In this document: positions 1 through 8,231 of the stretch, piece after piece
Layout of the letters: every line of letters begins with the position of its first letter
Position numbering within the stretch: the stretch's first letter is position 1
Assembly (NCBI GenBank): GCA_964579325.1
Contig: CAZOHN010000022.1
Location: forward strand, 1 to 28,423
DNA: 28,423 nt
Origin: CAZOHN01 sp964579325
GTDB lineage: Bacteria; Pseudomonadota; Alphaproteobacteria; Rhodobacterales; Rhodobacteraceae
Direction of reading: 5' to 3'
Translations under genes and position numbers: made by a program
The notes under the pieces: generated by a model
Told to the model about the DNA's origin: nothing
Seen by the model: only the letters and a program-made list of their open reading frames with translations
Database searches by the model: none

Positions 1-857
1 TGATCTACCGGACGGCACAGGACTGGCTGGGCGCGGAGCGCAAGCGCGTGCTACTTTTCGGCATGTCGGGCCTCGGCAAGACCCATGTCTCCACCCTCCT
101 TCGCGACGCGGGGGGATGGTTCCACTACTCGGTCGACTACCGCATCGGCACCCGCTACATGGGCGAGCACATCTCCGACAACTTCAAGCGCGAGGCGATG
201 AAGGTCCCTTTCCTGCGGGAACTGCTCATGACCGACAGCGTCTACATCGCCTCGAACATCACCTTCGATAATCTTGCCCCTCTCTCGACCTACCTCGGCA
301 AGCCGGGGAACCCCGCGAAGGGGGGGCTGCCCTTTGCCGAGTACCTGATCCGCCAGTCCCAGCACCGCGAGGCCGAGATCGCGGCGTTGCACGATACCGT
401 GCGGTTCATCGACCGGGCGCAGGAGCTCTATGGCTACCCGAGTTTCGTCTGCGACTCCGGGGGGTCGATCTGCGAGGTCGTGGACCCCGAGGATCCCTCC
501 GACCCCGTGATGACCGCGCTCGCCTCGCGGCTTCTGCTGGTCTGGATCGAGGGTTCGGAGGGGCACACCGCCGAGCTCGTCCGTCGCTTCGATCGGGCAC
601 CCAAGCCGATGTACTACCAGCCGTCGTTCCTGGAGGCTGCCTGGGCCGAGTATCGCGCGATGACCGGGGAGGCCGAAGACGCGGTCGACCCCGACGCCTT
701 CGTGCGCTGGACCTACGCCCGCGCGCTGGCCCACCGTCAGCCCCGCTATGCCGCGATGGCGCGCAACTGGGGCGTGAGGATCAGCGCCGCCGAGGTAGCC
801 ACGATGCGGACCGAGGCGGACTTCCTCGCGATGATCGCAGGCGCGCTCAAGGCTTGA
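1..857 (+). CDS. P-loop ATPase/kinase-like protein (5' end outside the window)
   Basis: The reading frame is open to the left edge (codons from base 3), so the N-terminus is missing; an internal GTG at 48 is probably not the real start because the residues before it (IYRTAQDWLGAERKR) lead smoothly into the nucleotide-binding strand. The P-loop is GMSGLGKTH (about bases 60-86). It is followed by an SVDYRIG segment that resembles the acceptor-binding Asp of P-loop small-molecule kinases. The rest is a long helical region with no family motif I can name. Similar proteins in Rhodobacteraceae are usually labelled only 'ATPase'. Nucleotide binding is well supported by the motif; the reaction and substrate are not known. 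The 3' end overlaps the converging minus-strand gene by 11 bases. Confidence 0.8.
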   Translation, partial: IYRTAQDWLGAERKRVLLFGMSGLGKTHVSTLLRDAGGWFHYSVDYRIGTRYMGEHISDNFKREAMKVPFLRELLMTDSVYIASNITFDNLAPLSTYLGKPGNPAKGGLPFAEYLIRQSQHREAEIAALHDTVRFIDRAQELYGYPSFVCDSGGSICEVVDPEDPSDPVMTALASRLLLVWIEGSEGHTAELVRRFDRAPKPMYYQPSFLEAAWAEYRAMTGEAEDAVDPDAFVRWTYARALAHRQPRYAAMARNWGVRISAAEVATMRTEADFLAMIAGALKA

Positions 858-1209
858 AGATCAACGCAAACCGCGAGAGGAGCCCTATCAGGTCCCGCAG
901 CCGGTTGAGTGCCTCGGTCTTTCGCGCCATTCGTTCCACATGACCCCGCGCCTCAACAGCCGCAAGCCCGAGGCGGCGCTCGGCCTCGTCGACCGGCAGG
1001 CTCGAGTTCCTGTAGGCCCTGTGCGCGGCTCCGATCTGCAGCATTTCGACGGTGAGACGGTTCTGCAGGTCGATCAGCTCGCGCTCGTCCTCGCGCCGCC
1101 CTTCCTCGGACGCCTTCTTTCGCGCCTCTCCCGCCTTGACCAGGGCATTCTCGCATTGCTTCTTCATGCCGTTGAAGCGGTTTGCTGCGGTCACCGTGAT
1201 GTGTGTCAT
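847..1209 (-). CDS. Small charged helical protein of unknown function
   Basis: This encodes 120 residues, almost entirely charged or helix-forming, rich in Lys, Arg, Glu and Ala, with probable coiled-coil stretches around residues 20-60 and 75-105. There is no signal peptide or membrane segment, so a cytoplasmic location is likely. The ATG at 1209 has a GAAGGGG ribosome site about seven bases upstream. That site lies across the stop codon of the upstream lipoprotein gene, 13 bases away, which suggests one transcript and translational coupling. I do not recognise the family. A role together with the neighbouring lipoprotein is inferred only from this spacing. Confidence 0.75.
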   Translation of the reverse strand: MTHITVTAANRFNGMKKQCENALVKAGEARKKASEEGRREDERELIDLQNRLTVEMLQIGAAHRAYRNSSLPVDEAERRLGLAAVEARGHVERMARKTEALNRLRDLIGLLSRFALIFKP

Positions 1210-1222
1210 GGACCGGCCCCCT

Positions 1223-2131
1223 TCAGAATGAGTCCTCGATGGACTTCAGCTTTTCGAGCAAGACGACGATCTCGTCGGCACTTCCGGGTCGTTTCAGCCG
1301 TTCCACGACCGCAGCGTGGGTCTGGCCGATGAGCCGGAGGCGCATGGTCAGCCCGGTCTTCGCGAAGGCGACGAACTCCTCATGGGCGGCGAGAAAGCCT
1401 TGAAGTCCCGCCCGATACTCGGCGTCGCTGCCATCGAGCTTTGCCGTGTCCATGGCGGCCTTGGCCGCAACCATGTCGCCAAACGCGTCCTCAGGCGAAC
1501 GCTCCCCTCGAGCGATCGCGGTGTCCTCGAGGGACCCCAGTATGCGTTGCAGAGGCTCGTCGGCCTCGGAGGTGATCTGCCGCAGCAGGCGGAACCGCTT
1601 CTGTTCGAGCGCGAAGGAAAGCACGCCGGTAACCCCGGGCGTCCGTTCCTTCAAGCTGGCCGCGACAGCCGAGAGCCCCTCCGACCCTGCGGCGGACCCG
1701 AGCTGGCCCAGCGAGGCAATGGCGGCACCGGTGGCCGAAGCGATCTCGGACGAGGACTTCGACGATGCCAGAAGGGCAAGCGCCGACACGTATTCGCCCA
1801 CGAGTTCCAACTGGAGGGCGGCTCGGCCAAGGCTGCCTTCCGGAAGGGTCGTCGCGCTCCAGTCAAGGGTGCAGCGCGCGATGTCCGCCCCTTCGACTTC
1901 AGCCACGACGGACGCGCAGTCCGCAGTTGGCTGCACGATCCGGGTTCTGTCGGCGATGACGGCTTCGATCCGCTCGTCGAGCACGGTCGTGTCGGAAATG
2001 CCGAGGCTACGCCGGTAGTCGGTCGACGTCGAACTGACCGCGGACGAGAACGCTTCGACCTCCGGGCCAACGTCCGGTGTCGTGCATCCGAGAATGACGG
2101 AACAGCACACCACAACATTGAACGCGCGCAT
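1223..2131 (-). CDS. Predicted lipoprotein of unknown function
   Basis: This encodes 302 residues from the ATG at 2131, chosen over an upstream in-frame ATG because a strong AGGGAGAG ribosome site lies just before it and because translation then begins directly with a lipoprotein signal. The short signal MRAFNVVVCCSVILGC ends in a lipobox with the lipidated Cys at residue 16; Thr at +2 is compatible with outer-membrane sorting. The mature part is mainly helical, with two Cys in the first third (TADCASV and IARCTLDW) that could form a disulfide, and an Ala/Ser-rich centre. No known domain was recognised. It is the first gene of a two-gene unit and is divergent from metA, with about 108 bases between the two starts. 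Confidence 0.75.
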   Translation of the reverse strand: MRAFNVVVCCSVILGCTTPDVGPEVEAFSSAVSSTSTDYRRSLGISDTTVLDERIEAVIADRTRIVQPTADCASVVAEVEGADIARCTLDWSATTLPEGSLGRAALQLELVGEYVSALALLASSKSSSEIASATGAAIASLGQLGSAAGSEGLSAVAASLKERTPGVTGVLSFALEQKRFRLLRQITSEADEPLQRILGSLEDTAIARGERSPEDAFGDMVAAKAAMDTAKLDGSDAEYRAGLQGFLAAHEEFVAFAKTGLTMRLRLIGQTHAAVVERLKRPGSADEIVVLLEKLKSIEDSF

Positions 2132-2239
2132 CGAAACTCTCCCTAAAATAGCCAAGAATACCATGACGCGGGTGAGTCTCCTACGCTTGCGAAGTCCGGC
2201 CCCCCGAATTACTTGAAGGCTCCGTTCGAGGACCCCGCC

Positions 2240-3157
2240 ATGCCGATCACGCTGCCCGAGACACTTCCCGCCTATGACGTGCTGTCATGCGAGGGCGTGA
2301 TGGTCATGGGCGAGAGCCGGGCGGCACGGCAGGACATCCGGCCCTTGAAGATCGGACTTCTCAATCTGATGCCGAAGAAGATCCAGACCGAGACGCAGTT
2401 CGCCCGCCTGATCGGCGCGACGCCTTTGCAGATCGACTTTCACCTGATCCGGATGACCGAGCACCAGTCGAAGCACACCGCACCCGAGCACATGGAGGCG
2501 TTCTACCGCCCGTTCCAGGAGGTCAAGGACGAGAAGTTCGACGGGCTCATCATCACGGGCGCCCCGATCGAGCATTTGCCGTTCGAGGAGGTGAGCTACT
2601 GGGACGAGTTGTGCGAGGTCATGGACTGGACCCAGCGCAACGTGCAGTCGACCTTCGGTGTCTGCTGGGGCGGCATGGCGATGGCGTGGCACTTCCACGG
2701 CCTGAGGAAGCATGTCCTGCCGGCCAAGGCCTTCGGCTGTTTCCGCCACCGCAATCTCGCGCCTGCCTCGCCCTACCTGCGCGGGTTCTCCGACGACTTC
2801 GTGATTCCGGTGAGCCGCTGGACCGAAGTGCGGCAGGACGAGGTTGGTGCCACGCCCGGCCTCGTGACGCTCCTGGGGTCGGATGAGGTCGGCCCCTGCC
2901 TGATCGAGGATGCAGGGCACCGGGCGCTCTATATCTTCAATCACTTCGAGTACGACAGCGGCACCCTGAAGGAAGAGTACGATCGCGACGTCTCGAACGG
3001 CACGCCGATCAACGTGCCGCTGAATTACTACCCCGATGACGATCCCGCGATGCCGCCGATGAACCGGTGGCGGAGCCATGCGCACCTTCTATATGGCAAC
3101 TGGATAAACGAGATTTATCAGTCAACGCCCTATGACCCTGCTGCCATCGGTACCTAG
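2240..3157 (+). CDS. metA: Homoserine O-acyltransferase MetA, probably acetyl-CoA dependent
   Basis: The protein has 305 residues, close to the 309 of E. coli MetA. It activates the hydroxyl of L-homoserine for methionine synthesis in the cytoplasm. The glutamine-amidotransferase-like fold is evident: nucleophile Cys142 in FGVCWGG, and His235 and Glu237 in NHFEYD, at the same numbers as the characterised enzymes. Residue 111, in TGAPIEHL, is Glu. In this family Glu111 has been linked to acetyl-CoA use and Gly111 to succinyl-CoA use, so homoserine O-acetyltransferase is predicted despite the usual 'succinyltransferase' label. The start at 2240 was chosen over an upstream TTG because GAGGA lies eight bases before it. 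The next gene overlaps its last 26 bases. Confidence 0.95.
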   Translation: MPITLPETLPAYDVLSCEGVMVMGESRAARQDIRPLKIGLLNLMPKKIQTETQFARLIGATPLQIDFHLIRMTEHQSKHTAPEHMEAFYRPFQEVKDEKFDGLIITGAPIEHLPFEEVSYWDELCEVMDWTQRNVQSTFGVCWGGMAMAWHFHGLRKHVLPAKAFGCFRHRNLAPASPYLRGFSDDFVIPVSRWTEVRQDEVGATPGLVTLLGSDEVGPCLIEDAGHRALYIFNHFEYDSGTLKEEYDRDVSNGTPINVPLNYYPDDDPAMPPMNRWRSHAHLLYGNWINEIYQSTPYDPAAIGT

Positions 3158-4115
3158 ACGTCTCGTTCTGCTCGGCGGTCTCGCGGCCCTGGCCGGCTGC
3201 GCGGGCGGTGTGGCGGAGACCTCTGAGGATGAGCCGATGAACGCGCCTGCACGGTCCGGCCTGACCCCGCCGCTGGGCCGGCTCATCACTGTGAACGGCC
3301 GACAGGTCCATGTCTGGGAGGAGGGCCGCGGGCCGACCGTCATCCTCTTGCACGGCGCCTCGGGCAACCTGCGCGACTTCACCTTCGGCATTGCCCCGGA
3401 CCTGGTGCGCAACCATCGTGTCGTGGCCTTCGACCGCCCCGGCCTCGGTCACAGCGCGGCGCTGCACGATCGCGGCGAGAGCCCGGCCGAGCAGGCTGCC
3501 CACCTCGACGCCGCGGCCGCGATGGCCGGGGTCGCCCGCGCGGTCGTCGTCGGCCACAGCTTCGGCGCCTCGGTCGCCATGGCCTGGGCCCTGAACCATC
3601 CCGCCCGAGTGGCGGCCGTCGTGTCGCTGGCCGGCGCGGTAAACCCCTGGCCCGGCGGGCTCGGCTCGTGGTACTCCATCGCCTCGTCGAGGCTTGGCGG
3701 TGCCACGATCGTCCCGCTCGTCGCGGCCCTGGCGCCACGCGCGCGCGCCGAGGACGCCGTATCGGGCATCTTCACGCCCGACCCGGTTCCCGAGGGCTAC
3801 ATCCGCTATGTCGGGGTCGACCTGACCCTGCGCGCGCCGGTCCTGCGCGCCAACGCCCGGCAGGTGAACGGGCTGAAGCCCCATGTCACCGAAATGGCGG
3901 CGCGCTATCCCCGCCTGACGATCCCGGTCGAGATCGTCCACGGCACCGCCGACACGATCGTCCCGGCTGCGATCCACTCCGAACCGCTCGCCCGAACGGT
4001 GCCAGCGGCACGCCTCACGCTCCTGCCCGGCGTCGGCCACATGCCGCACCATGCCCGGCCCGCGGAAACCATCGCCGCCATCGGGCGCGCGGTCCGCCGC
4101 GCGGGCCTCGGCTGA
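3132..4115 (+). CDS. Alpha/beta-hydrolase, predicted lipoprotein
   Basis: This encodes 327 residues. The N-terminus has a twin-Arg (RR at 9-10), a hydrophobic stretch and the lipobox ALAGC with Cys23, so a membrane-anchored, periplasm-facing enzyme is likely, possibly exported by Tat. The hydrolase fold follows: oxyanion segment LLHGAS, nucleophile Ser143 in GHSFG, acid Asp274 in HGTADTIVP and His303 in GVGHMPH. The substrate is unknown; the sequence does not separate esterase, lipase-like or haloperoxidase-like activity. The ATG lies inside the end of metA (26-base overlap), suggesting co-transcription, but a metabolic link to methionine is not evident. The ribosome site is weak, so expression may rely on coupling to metA translation. 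Confidence 0.88.
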   Translation: MTLLPSVPRRLVLLGGLAALAGCAGGVAETSEDEPMNAPARSGLTPPLGRLITVNGRQVHVWEEGRGPTVILLHGASGNLRDFTFGIAPDLVRNHRVVAFDRPGLGHSAALHDRGESPAEQAAHLDAAAAMAGVARAVVVGHSFGASVAMAWALNHPARVAAVVSLAGAVNPWPGGLGSWYSIASSRLGGATIVPLVAALAPRARAEDAVSGIFTPDPVPEGYIRYVGVDLTLRAPVLRANARQVNGLKPHVTEMAARYPRLTIPVEIVHGTADTIVPAAIHSEPLARTVPAARLTLLPGVGHMPHHARPAETIAAIGRAVRRAGLG

Positions 4116-4173
4116 GCCTTCGCGCTTTCCCCCTTGCTCCGGGGCGCTTACATAGAGCCGACGGAGGATCACG

Positions 4174-5058
4174 ATGACCGAGTTTGCCCTGCCCTTCGAC
4201 GGCGCCATCAGCCGCTTCTTCCACGAGGAGGCGCCGAAATCCGCCCGCAAGGCCATCGAGGCCGCGGGCAAGGACGACATCCTCGACGCCTCCTATCCCT
4301 ACCGGGAGGAGATGCGGAAGAAGGATTACGAGGCGCGGATGGAGGCGCTCCAGATCGAACTGGTGAAACTCCAGGCCGACGTCCGGGAGACCGGCAAGCG
4401 TCTCGTCGTGGTCTTCGAGGGCCGGGATGCCGCAGGCAAGGGCGGGACCATCGGGCGCTTCCGCGAGAACCTCAACCCGCGCGTCGCCAATGTCGTCGCA
4501 CTGCCCGCCCCTTCGGACCGTGAGCGCGGGCAATGGTACTTCCAGCGCTACGTCGATTGGCTGCCCACCCAGGGCGAAATCGCGCTCTTCGACCGGTCCT
4601 GGTACAACCGAGGCGTGGTCGAGAAGGTGTTCGGTTTCTGCACCGACGATCAGCGCGAGCACTTCTTCCGGCAACTCCCCGACTTCGAGCGGATGATCGT
4701 CGACGAGGGGATCACGCTCGTGAAGTTCTGGCTGAACGTCGGCCGCGCCGAGCAGCTGCGGCGGATGCTCGACCGCGAGAAGGACCCGCTGAAGCAGTGG
4801 AAGCTGTCGAGGATCGACGTCGAGGGCCTGGCCAGGTGGGACGACTATACCGCAGCCATTGGCGAGACGCTGGAGCGCTCGCACTCCCGCTATGCGCCCT
4901 GGACCGTGGTCATGTCCGACGACAAGATGCGGGCCCGGCTGGCGGTGCTCCAGACGGTGCTCGCGGCGATGGACTATGCCGGAAAGGACATCGCTGCCGT
5001 CGGCGCGCCCGACCCGATGATCTGCGGCGGTCCGGAAATCTGGCGCGCGGATGGCTAA
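4174..5058 (+). CDS. ppk2: Polyphosphate kinase 2 (PPK2 family)
   Basis: The 294-residue protein transfers phosphate between inorganic polyphosphate and nucleotides in the cytoplasm. The Walker A loop GRDAAGKGG is at residues 83-91. The catalytic/lid segment FDRSWYNR starts near residue 139 with Asp140. A conserved region RMLDREKDPLKQWKLS follows, and the C-terminus is the usual single-domain ending, so this is a one-domain PPK2 of normal length. Which nucleotide it prefers (GDP, ADP or AMP) cannot be read from this sequence alone. A GGAGG ribosome site lies just before the ATG. The stop overlaps the following TetR gene by eight bases, implying an operon. Confidence 0.95.
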   Translation: MTEFALPFDGAISRFFHEEAPKSARKAIEAAGKDDILDASYPYREEMRKKDYEARMEALQIELVKLQADVRETGKRLVVVFEGRDAAGKGGTIGRFRENLNPRVANVVALPAPSDRERGQWYFQRYVDWLPTQGEIALFDRSWYNRGVVEKVFGFCTDDQREHFFRQLPDFERMIVDEGITLVKFWLNVGRAEQLRRMLDREKDPLKQWKLSRIDVEGLARWDDYTAAIGETLERSHSRYAPWTVVMSDDKMRARLAVLQTVLAAMDYAGKDIAAVGAPDPMICGGPEIWRADG

Positions 5059-5668
5059 GCAGGGCTATCACCACGGCAATCTGAGGCAGGCACTTGTCGA
5101 GGCAGCGCTGAAGCTGATCGAGGAGAAGGGCCCCACCGGTTTCACCCTGTCCGAAGCGGCCAAGGACGCCGACGTGACCCCGGCCGCCGTCTACCGGCAT
5201 TTCGCGGGCCGCGAGGACCTGATCGCCGAGTGCGCGCGGCAGGGCTTCGAGATCTTCGGCGACCTGATGGAGTTCGCCTACAGGGATGGCACGCCAAGCG
5301 CCCTTGCCGCCTTCGAGGCGACGGGGCGCGCCTACCTCGCCTTCGCTCGGCGCTATCCCGGGCACTACGTGGCGATGTTCGAATCCGGCGTGAACGTCAC
5401 CGCCGTCCCCGACCTCGCCCGCGCGGCCCGGCGCGCCTCCGAGGTGCTGGAACGCGCCGCCGCGCGGCTCTCGGAACACATCCCGCCGGAAAAGCGCCCC
5501 CCCGCCTCCATGTTCTCGGCCCATATCTGGGCGATGAGCCATGGCGTCGTGGAACTCTTCGCGCGCGGGTCGCCGGGGCGGCAATCGCCGTTCTCGCCCG
5601 AGGATCTCCTGGAATCCGGTATCGGCATCTACCTACGCGGCCTGGGGCTGATCCCGCCCGACAGCTAG
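5051..5668 (+). CDS. TetR/AcrR-family regulator with a WHG-type C-terminal domain
   Basis: The 205-residue protein has an N-terminal TetR DNA-binding domain (residues about 8-60): YHHGNLRQALVEAALKLIEE forms the first helices and FTLSEAAKDADVTPAAVYRHF the helix-turn-helix. The C-terminal ligand/dimer domain carries HIWAMSHGVVEL, the W-x(3)-HG signature of the WHG subgroup. The ligand is unknown. It is translationally overlapped with ppk2, while the gene downstream is a FAD/GcvT dehydrogenase. An inverted repeat (TGCGACA-5-TGTCGCA) sits 12 bases past its stop, in front of that dehydrogenase, so local repression of the dehydrogenase is a reasonable inference. Confidence 0.92.
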   Translation: MAKQGYHHGNLRQALVEAALKLIEEKGPTGFTLSEAAKDADVTPAAVYRHFAGREDLIAECARQGFEIFGDLMEFAYRDGTPSALAAFEATGRAYLAFARRYPGHYVAMFESGVNVTAVPDLARAARRASEVLERAAARLSEHIPPEKRPPASMFSAHIWAMSHGVVELFARGSPGRQSPFSPEDLLESGIGIYLRGLGLIPPDS

Positions 5669-5679
5669 CCCATTCCGCT

Positions 5680-5698
5680 TGCGACATGTCCTGTCGCA
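5680..5698. promoter_or_regulatory. Candidate operator: 7-5-7 inverted repeat
   Basis: TGCGACA (5680-5686) and TGTCGCA (5692-5698) are perfect inverted arms separated by five bases. An 8-base perfect palindrome GACATGTC (5683-5690) overlaps the left arm. The site lies between the TetR gene stop and the dehydrogenase start, about 62 bases upstream of the latter. Size and symmetry fit a TetR-dimer operator; binding by the adjacent regulator is inferred. Confidence 0.5.
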
Positions 5699-5760
5699 TC
5701 CGAACATGCCCGCCGGCGCTGCCTGCCTAGGCTGGCGGCAAAATGCGGAAGGCCCCATCC

Positions 5761-8187
5761 ATGAAAACCCATACCCGTGTCTGCGTCATCGGCGGCGGCG
5801 TCGTCGGCTGCTCGGTGCTCTATCACCTCACGAAGTACGGCTGGTCAGACGTGATGCTGATCGAGCGGTCGGAACTGACGAGCGGATCGACCTGGCACGC
5901 GGCGGGGGGCTTCCACACGCTGAACGGCGACACCAACATGGCGGCGCTTCAGGGCTACACGATCGGGCTCTACAAGGAGCTCGAGAAGATCACCGAGATG
6001 TCCTGCGGCCTGCACCACGTGGGTGGCATCACGCTGGCCGACAATCCCGCCCGCTTCGAGATGCTCAAGGCCGAGCGCGCCAAGCACCGCTACATGGGCC
6101 TGCACACCGAGATACTCTCGCCGGAGGAGGTCGTGAAGTTCACCGATGGGATGGTGAACGTCGACGGCATCCTCGGCGCGCTCTACGACCCTCTCGACGG
6201 CCACCTCGACCCTTCGGGGACGACGCATGCCTATGCCAAGGCCGCGCGGATGGGCGGGGCGGAGATCGTTCTGCACAACCGCGTTCTGGAGACGAAACCG
6301 CGCCCCGATGGCACCTGGGACGTGGTGACCGAGAAGGGTACGATCCATGCCGAGCACGTGGTGAACGCGGGCGGCCTCTGGGCGCGCGAGGTGGGGGCGA
6401 TGGCGGGTGTCTACCTGCCCTTGCTGCCGATGGCGCACCAATACCTCGTGACCGACGACATTCCCGAGATCGTCGAGATCCTCGGGCAGGGTCGGGAGTT
6501 TCCGCATGTGATCGACCCGGGCGGCGAGAGCTACCTGCGGCAGGAGGGTCGTGGCTTCTGCATCGGCTTCTATGAAAAACCCTGCGAGCCATGGAGCCTG
6601 GATGGCACGCCCTGGGGCTTTGGCCACGAACTGCTGAACGAGCAGTGGGACAAGATCGAGGACTCGGTCGCTTTCGCCTACCGCCGCTTCCCGGTCCTGG
6701 AACGGACCGGCATCAAACGCACGATCCACGGCCCTTTCACCTTCGCCCCTGATGGCAACCCGCTTATCGGCCCGGTGCCGGGCCTGCGCAACTACTGGTC
6801 GGCCTGCGCGGTGATGGCCGGCTTCAGCCAGGGCGGCGGCATGGGCAAGTCCCTGGCTGAATGGATGATCCACGGCGAGACGGAAGTGGACCCGCGCGGC
6901 TTCGATGTGGCGCGCTTTGGCACCTGGACGTCACCCGGCTACACTGTCCCGAAGGTGATCGAGAACTACCAGATGCGGTTCTCGGTAGGGTATCCGAACG
7001 AGGAGCGCCCCGCCGCCCGGCCGCTGCGCACCACGCCGATGTACGATATCTTCGACGGCATGGGCGCGGTCTGGGGGCAGCAATACGGGCTGGAGGTGCC
7101 GAACTACTTCGCGCTGCCGGGCGAGCCCCGCTACGAGACCCCCTCGTTCCGCCGCTCGAACGCCTGGGAGGCAACGGCTGCGGAGGTGCGGGCCGTGCGC
7201 GAGCGCGTCGGCATCAACGAGGTCCAGAACTTCGGCAAGTTCCGGGTGTCGGGGCCGAAAGCGCGGGAGTGGCTCGACCGGATCATGGCAGGCACCATCC
7301 CGACGCCAGGACGGCTTTCGCTGGTGCCGATGCTGAGCCACAAGGGCAAGATCATCGGTGACTTTACCGTGACGTGCCTGTCGGAGACTGAGTTCCAGAT
7401 TACCGGCAGCTATGGCGCGCAGGACTTCCACCGCCGCTGGTTCGAGATGAACCTGGAAGAGGGCGTGCGGGTGGAGAACGTCTCGGACCGCATCACGGGG
7501 TTCCAGATCGCGGGCCCGAAGGCGCGCGAGGTACTTGCGGCAGTGACGAGGGCGGACGTGAGCGGCGAAGCGTTCAGGTTCATGGATGCGCGCCAGATCA
7601 CTGTCGGCATGGTCGACTGCCTGGTGCAGCGGGTCAGCTACACCGGCGACCTCGGCTTCGAGATCTTCTGCGATTTCATGAAACAACGGAGCCTGTGGCA
7701 CACGCTGTGGGGGGCCGGACAGGCGCATGGAATGAAGCCATTCGGAATGCGGGCGATGATGTCGCTCAGGCTCGACAAGTTCTTCGGCTCCTGGGCGCGC
7801 GAGTTCAGCCCGGACTACACGCCCGTGGAAACCGGCCTCGACCGCTTCGTGCGCTGGAACAAGCCGGCCGAGTGGATCGGCAAGGCGGCGGCGACCGCCG
7901 CAAAGGCCGCGGGGGCAAAGCGCAAGCTCTGCGCCTTTGTCGTCGATGCGGCGGATGCCGACGTCGTGGCCTACGAGCCGATCTGGCTCGGCGGCGCGGT
8001 CGTGGGGTTCTGCACGTCCGGCGGGTTCTCGCACTGGACCGGGCAGTCGGTGGCGCAGGGCTTCCTTCCGGTCGAAGTGATCCGCGACGGGCTGACCGTC
8101 GAGATCGAGATCCTTGGCGAGCGGCGGCCGGCGCGGTTGGTGACCGGCCCTCTGTGGGATGCCGACGGAACCCGGATGCGAGGCTGA
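5761..8187 (+). CDS. FAD-dependent dehydrogenase with GcvT domain (dimethylglycine/sarcosine dehydrogenase-like)
   Basis: This encodes 808 residues. The N-terminal DAO-type FAD domain (1 to about 370) has the dinucleotide motif GGGVVG at 11-16 and STWHAAG with His46, which aligns with the histidine that binds FAD covalently in dimethylglycine dehydrogenase. A central linker domain is followed by a GcvT aminomethyltransferase domain (about 460-710) and a GcvT C-terminal barrel (about 720-805). Members oxidatively demethylate N-methyl glycines or related amines, passing the one-carbon unit to tetrahydrofolate. The exact substrate (dimethylglycine, sarcosine or another N-methyl compound) cannot be fixed. 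The start at 5761 has GGAAGG eight bases upstream; the ATG at 5743 is less well placed. The upstream TetR gene and inverted repeat suggest substrate-responsive control. Confidence 0.88.
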   Translation: MKTHTRVCVIGGGVVGCSVLYHLTKYGWSDVMLIERSELTSGSTWHAAGGFHTLNGDTNMAALQGYTIGLYKELEKITEMSCGLHHVGGITLADNPARFEMLKAERAKHRYMGLHTEILSPEEVVKFTDGMVNVDGILGALYDPLDGHLDPSGTTHAYAKAARMGGAEIVLHNRVLETKPRPDGTWDVVTEKGTIHAEHVVNAGGLWAREVGAMAGVYLPLLPMAHQYLVTDDIPEIVEILGQGREFPHVIDPGGESYLRQEGRGFCIGFYEKPCEPWSLDGTPWGFGHELLNEQWDKIEDSVAFAYRRFPVLERTGIKRTIHGPFTFAPDGNPLIGPVPGLRNYWSACAVMAGFSQGGGMGKSLAEWMIHGETEVDPRGFDVARFGTWTSPGYTVPKVIENYQMRFSVGYPNEERPAARPLRTTPMYDIFDGMGAVWGQQYGLEVPNYFALPGEPRYETPSFRRSNAWEATAAEVRAVRERVGINEVQNFGKFRVSGPKAREWLDRIMAGTIPTPGRLSLVPMLSHKGKIIGDFTVTCLSETEFQITGSYGAQDFHRRWFEMNLEEGVRVENVSDRITGFQIAGPKAREVLAAVTRADVSGEAFRFMDARQITVGMVDCLVQRVSYTGDLGFEIFCDFMKQRSLWHTLWGAGQAHGMKPFGMRAMMSLRLDKFFGSWAREFSPDYTPVETGLDRFVRWNKPAEWIGKAAATAAKAAGAKRKLCAFVVDAADADVVAYEPIWLGGAVVGFCTSGGFSHWTGQSVAQGFLPVEVIRDGLTVEIEILGERRPARLVTGPLWDADGTRMRG

Positions 8188-8231
8188 TGCCGGCGGTTGC
8201 GGCTGGGTCCCTGGCCCGGTAGGGTCGACAT

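Noticed and set aside
2132..2239. SAM-II riboswitch before metA
   Set aside because: Alphaproteobacterial metA often has one, but by eye I find neither its conserved 3' core next to the ribosome site nor the pseudoknot pairing. A covariance-model search would settle this.
3009..4280. Minus-strand open frame of 423 codons opposite the hydrolase
   Set aside because: Shadow of GC-rich coding sequence; the plus strand has a full catalytic triad and lipobox. The same applies to minus frames at 6931-8370 and 7805-9445.
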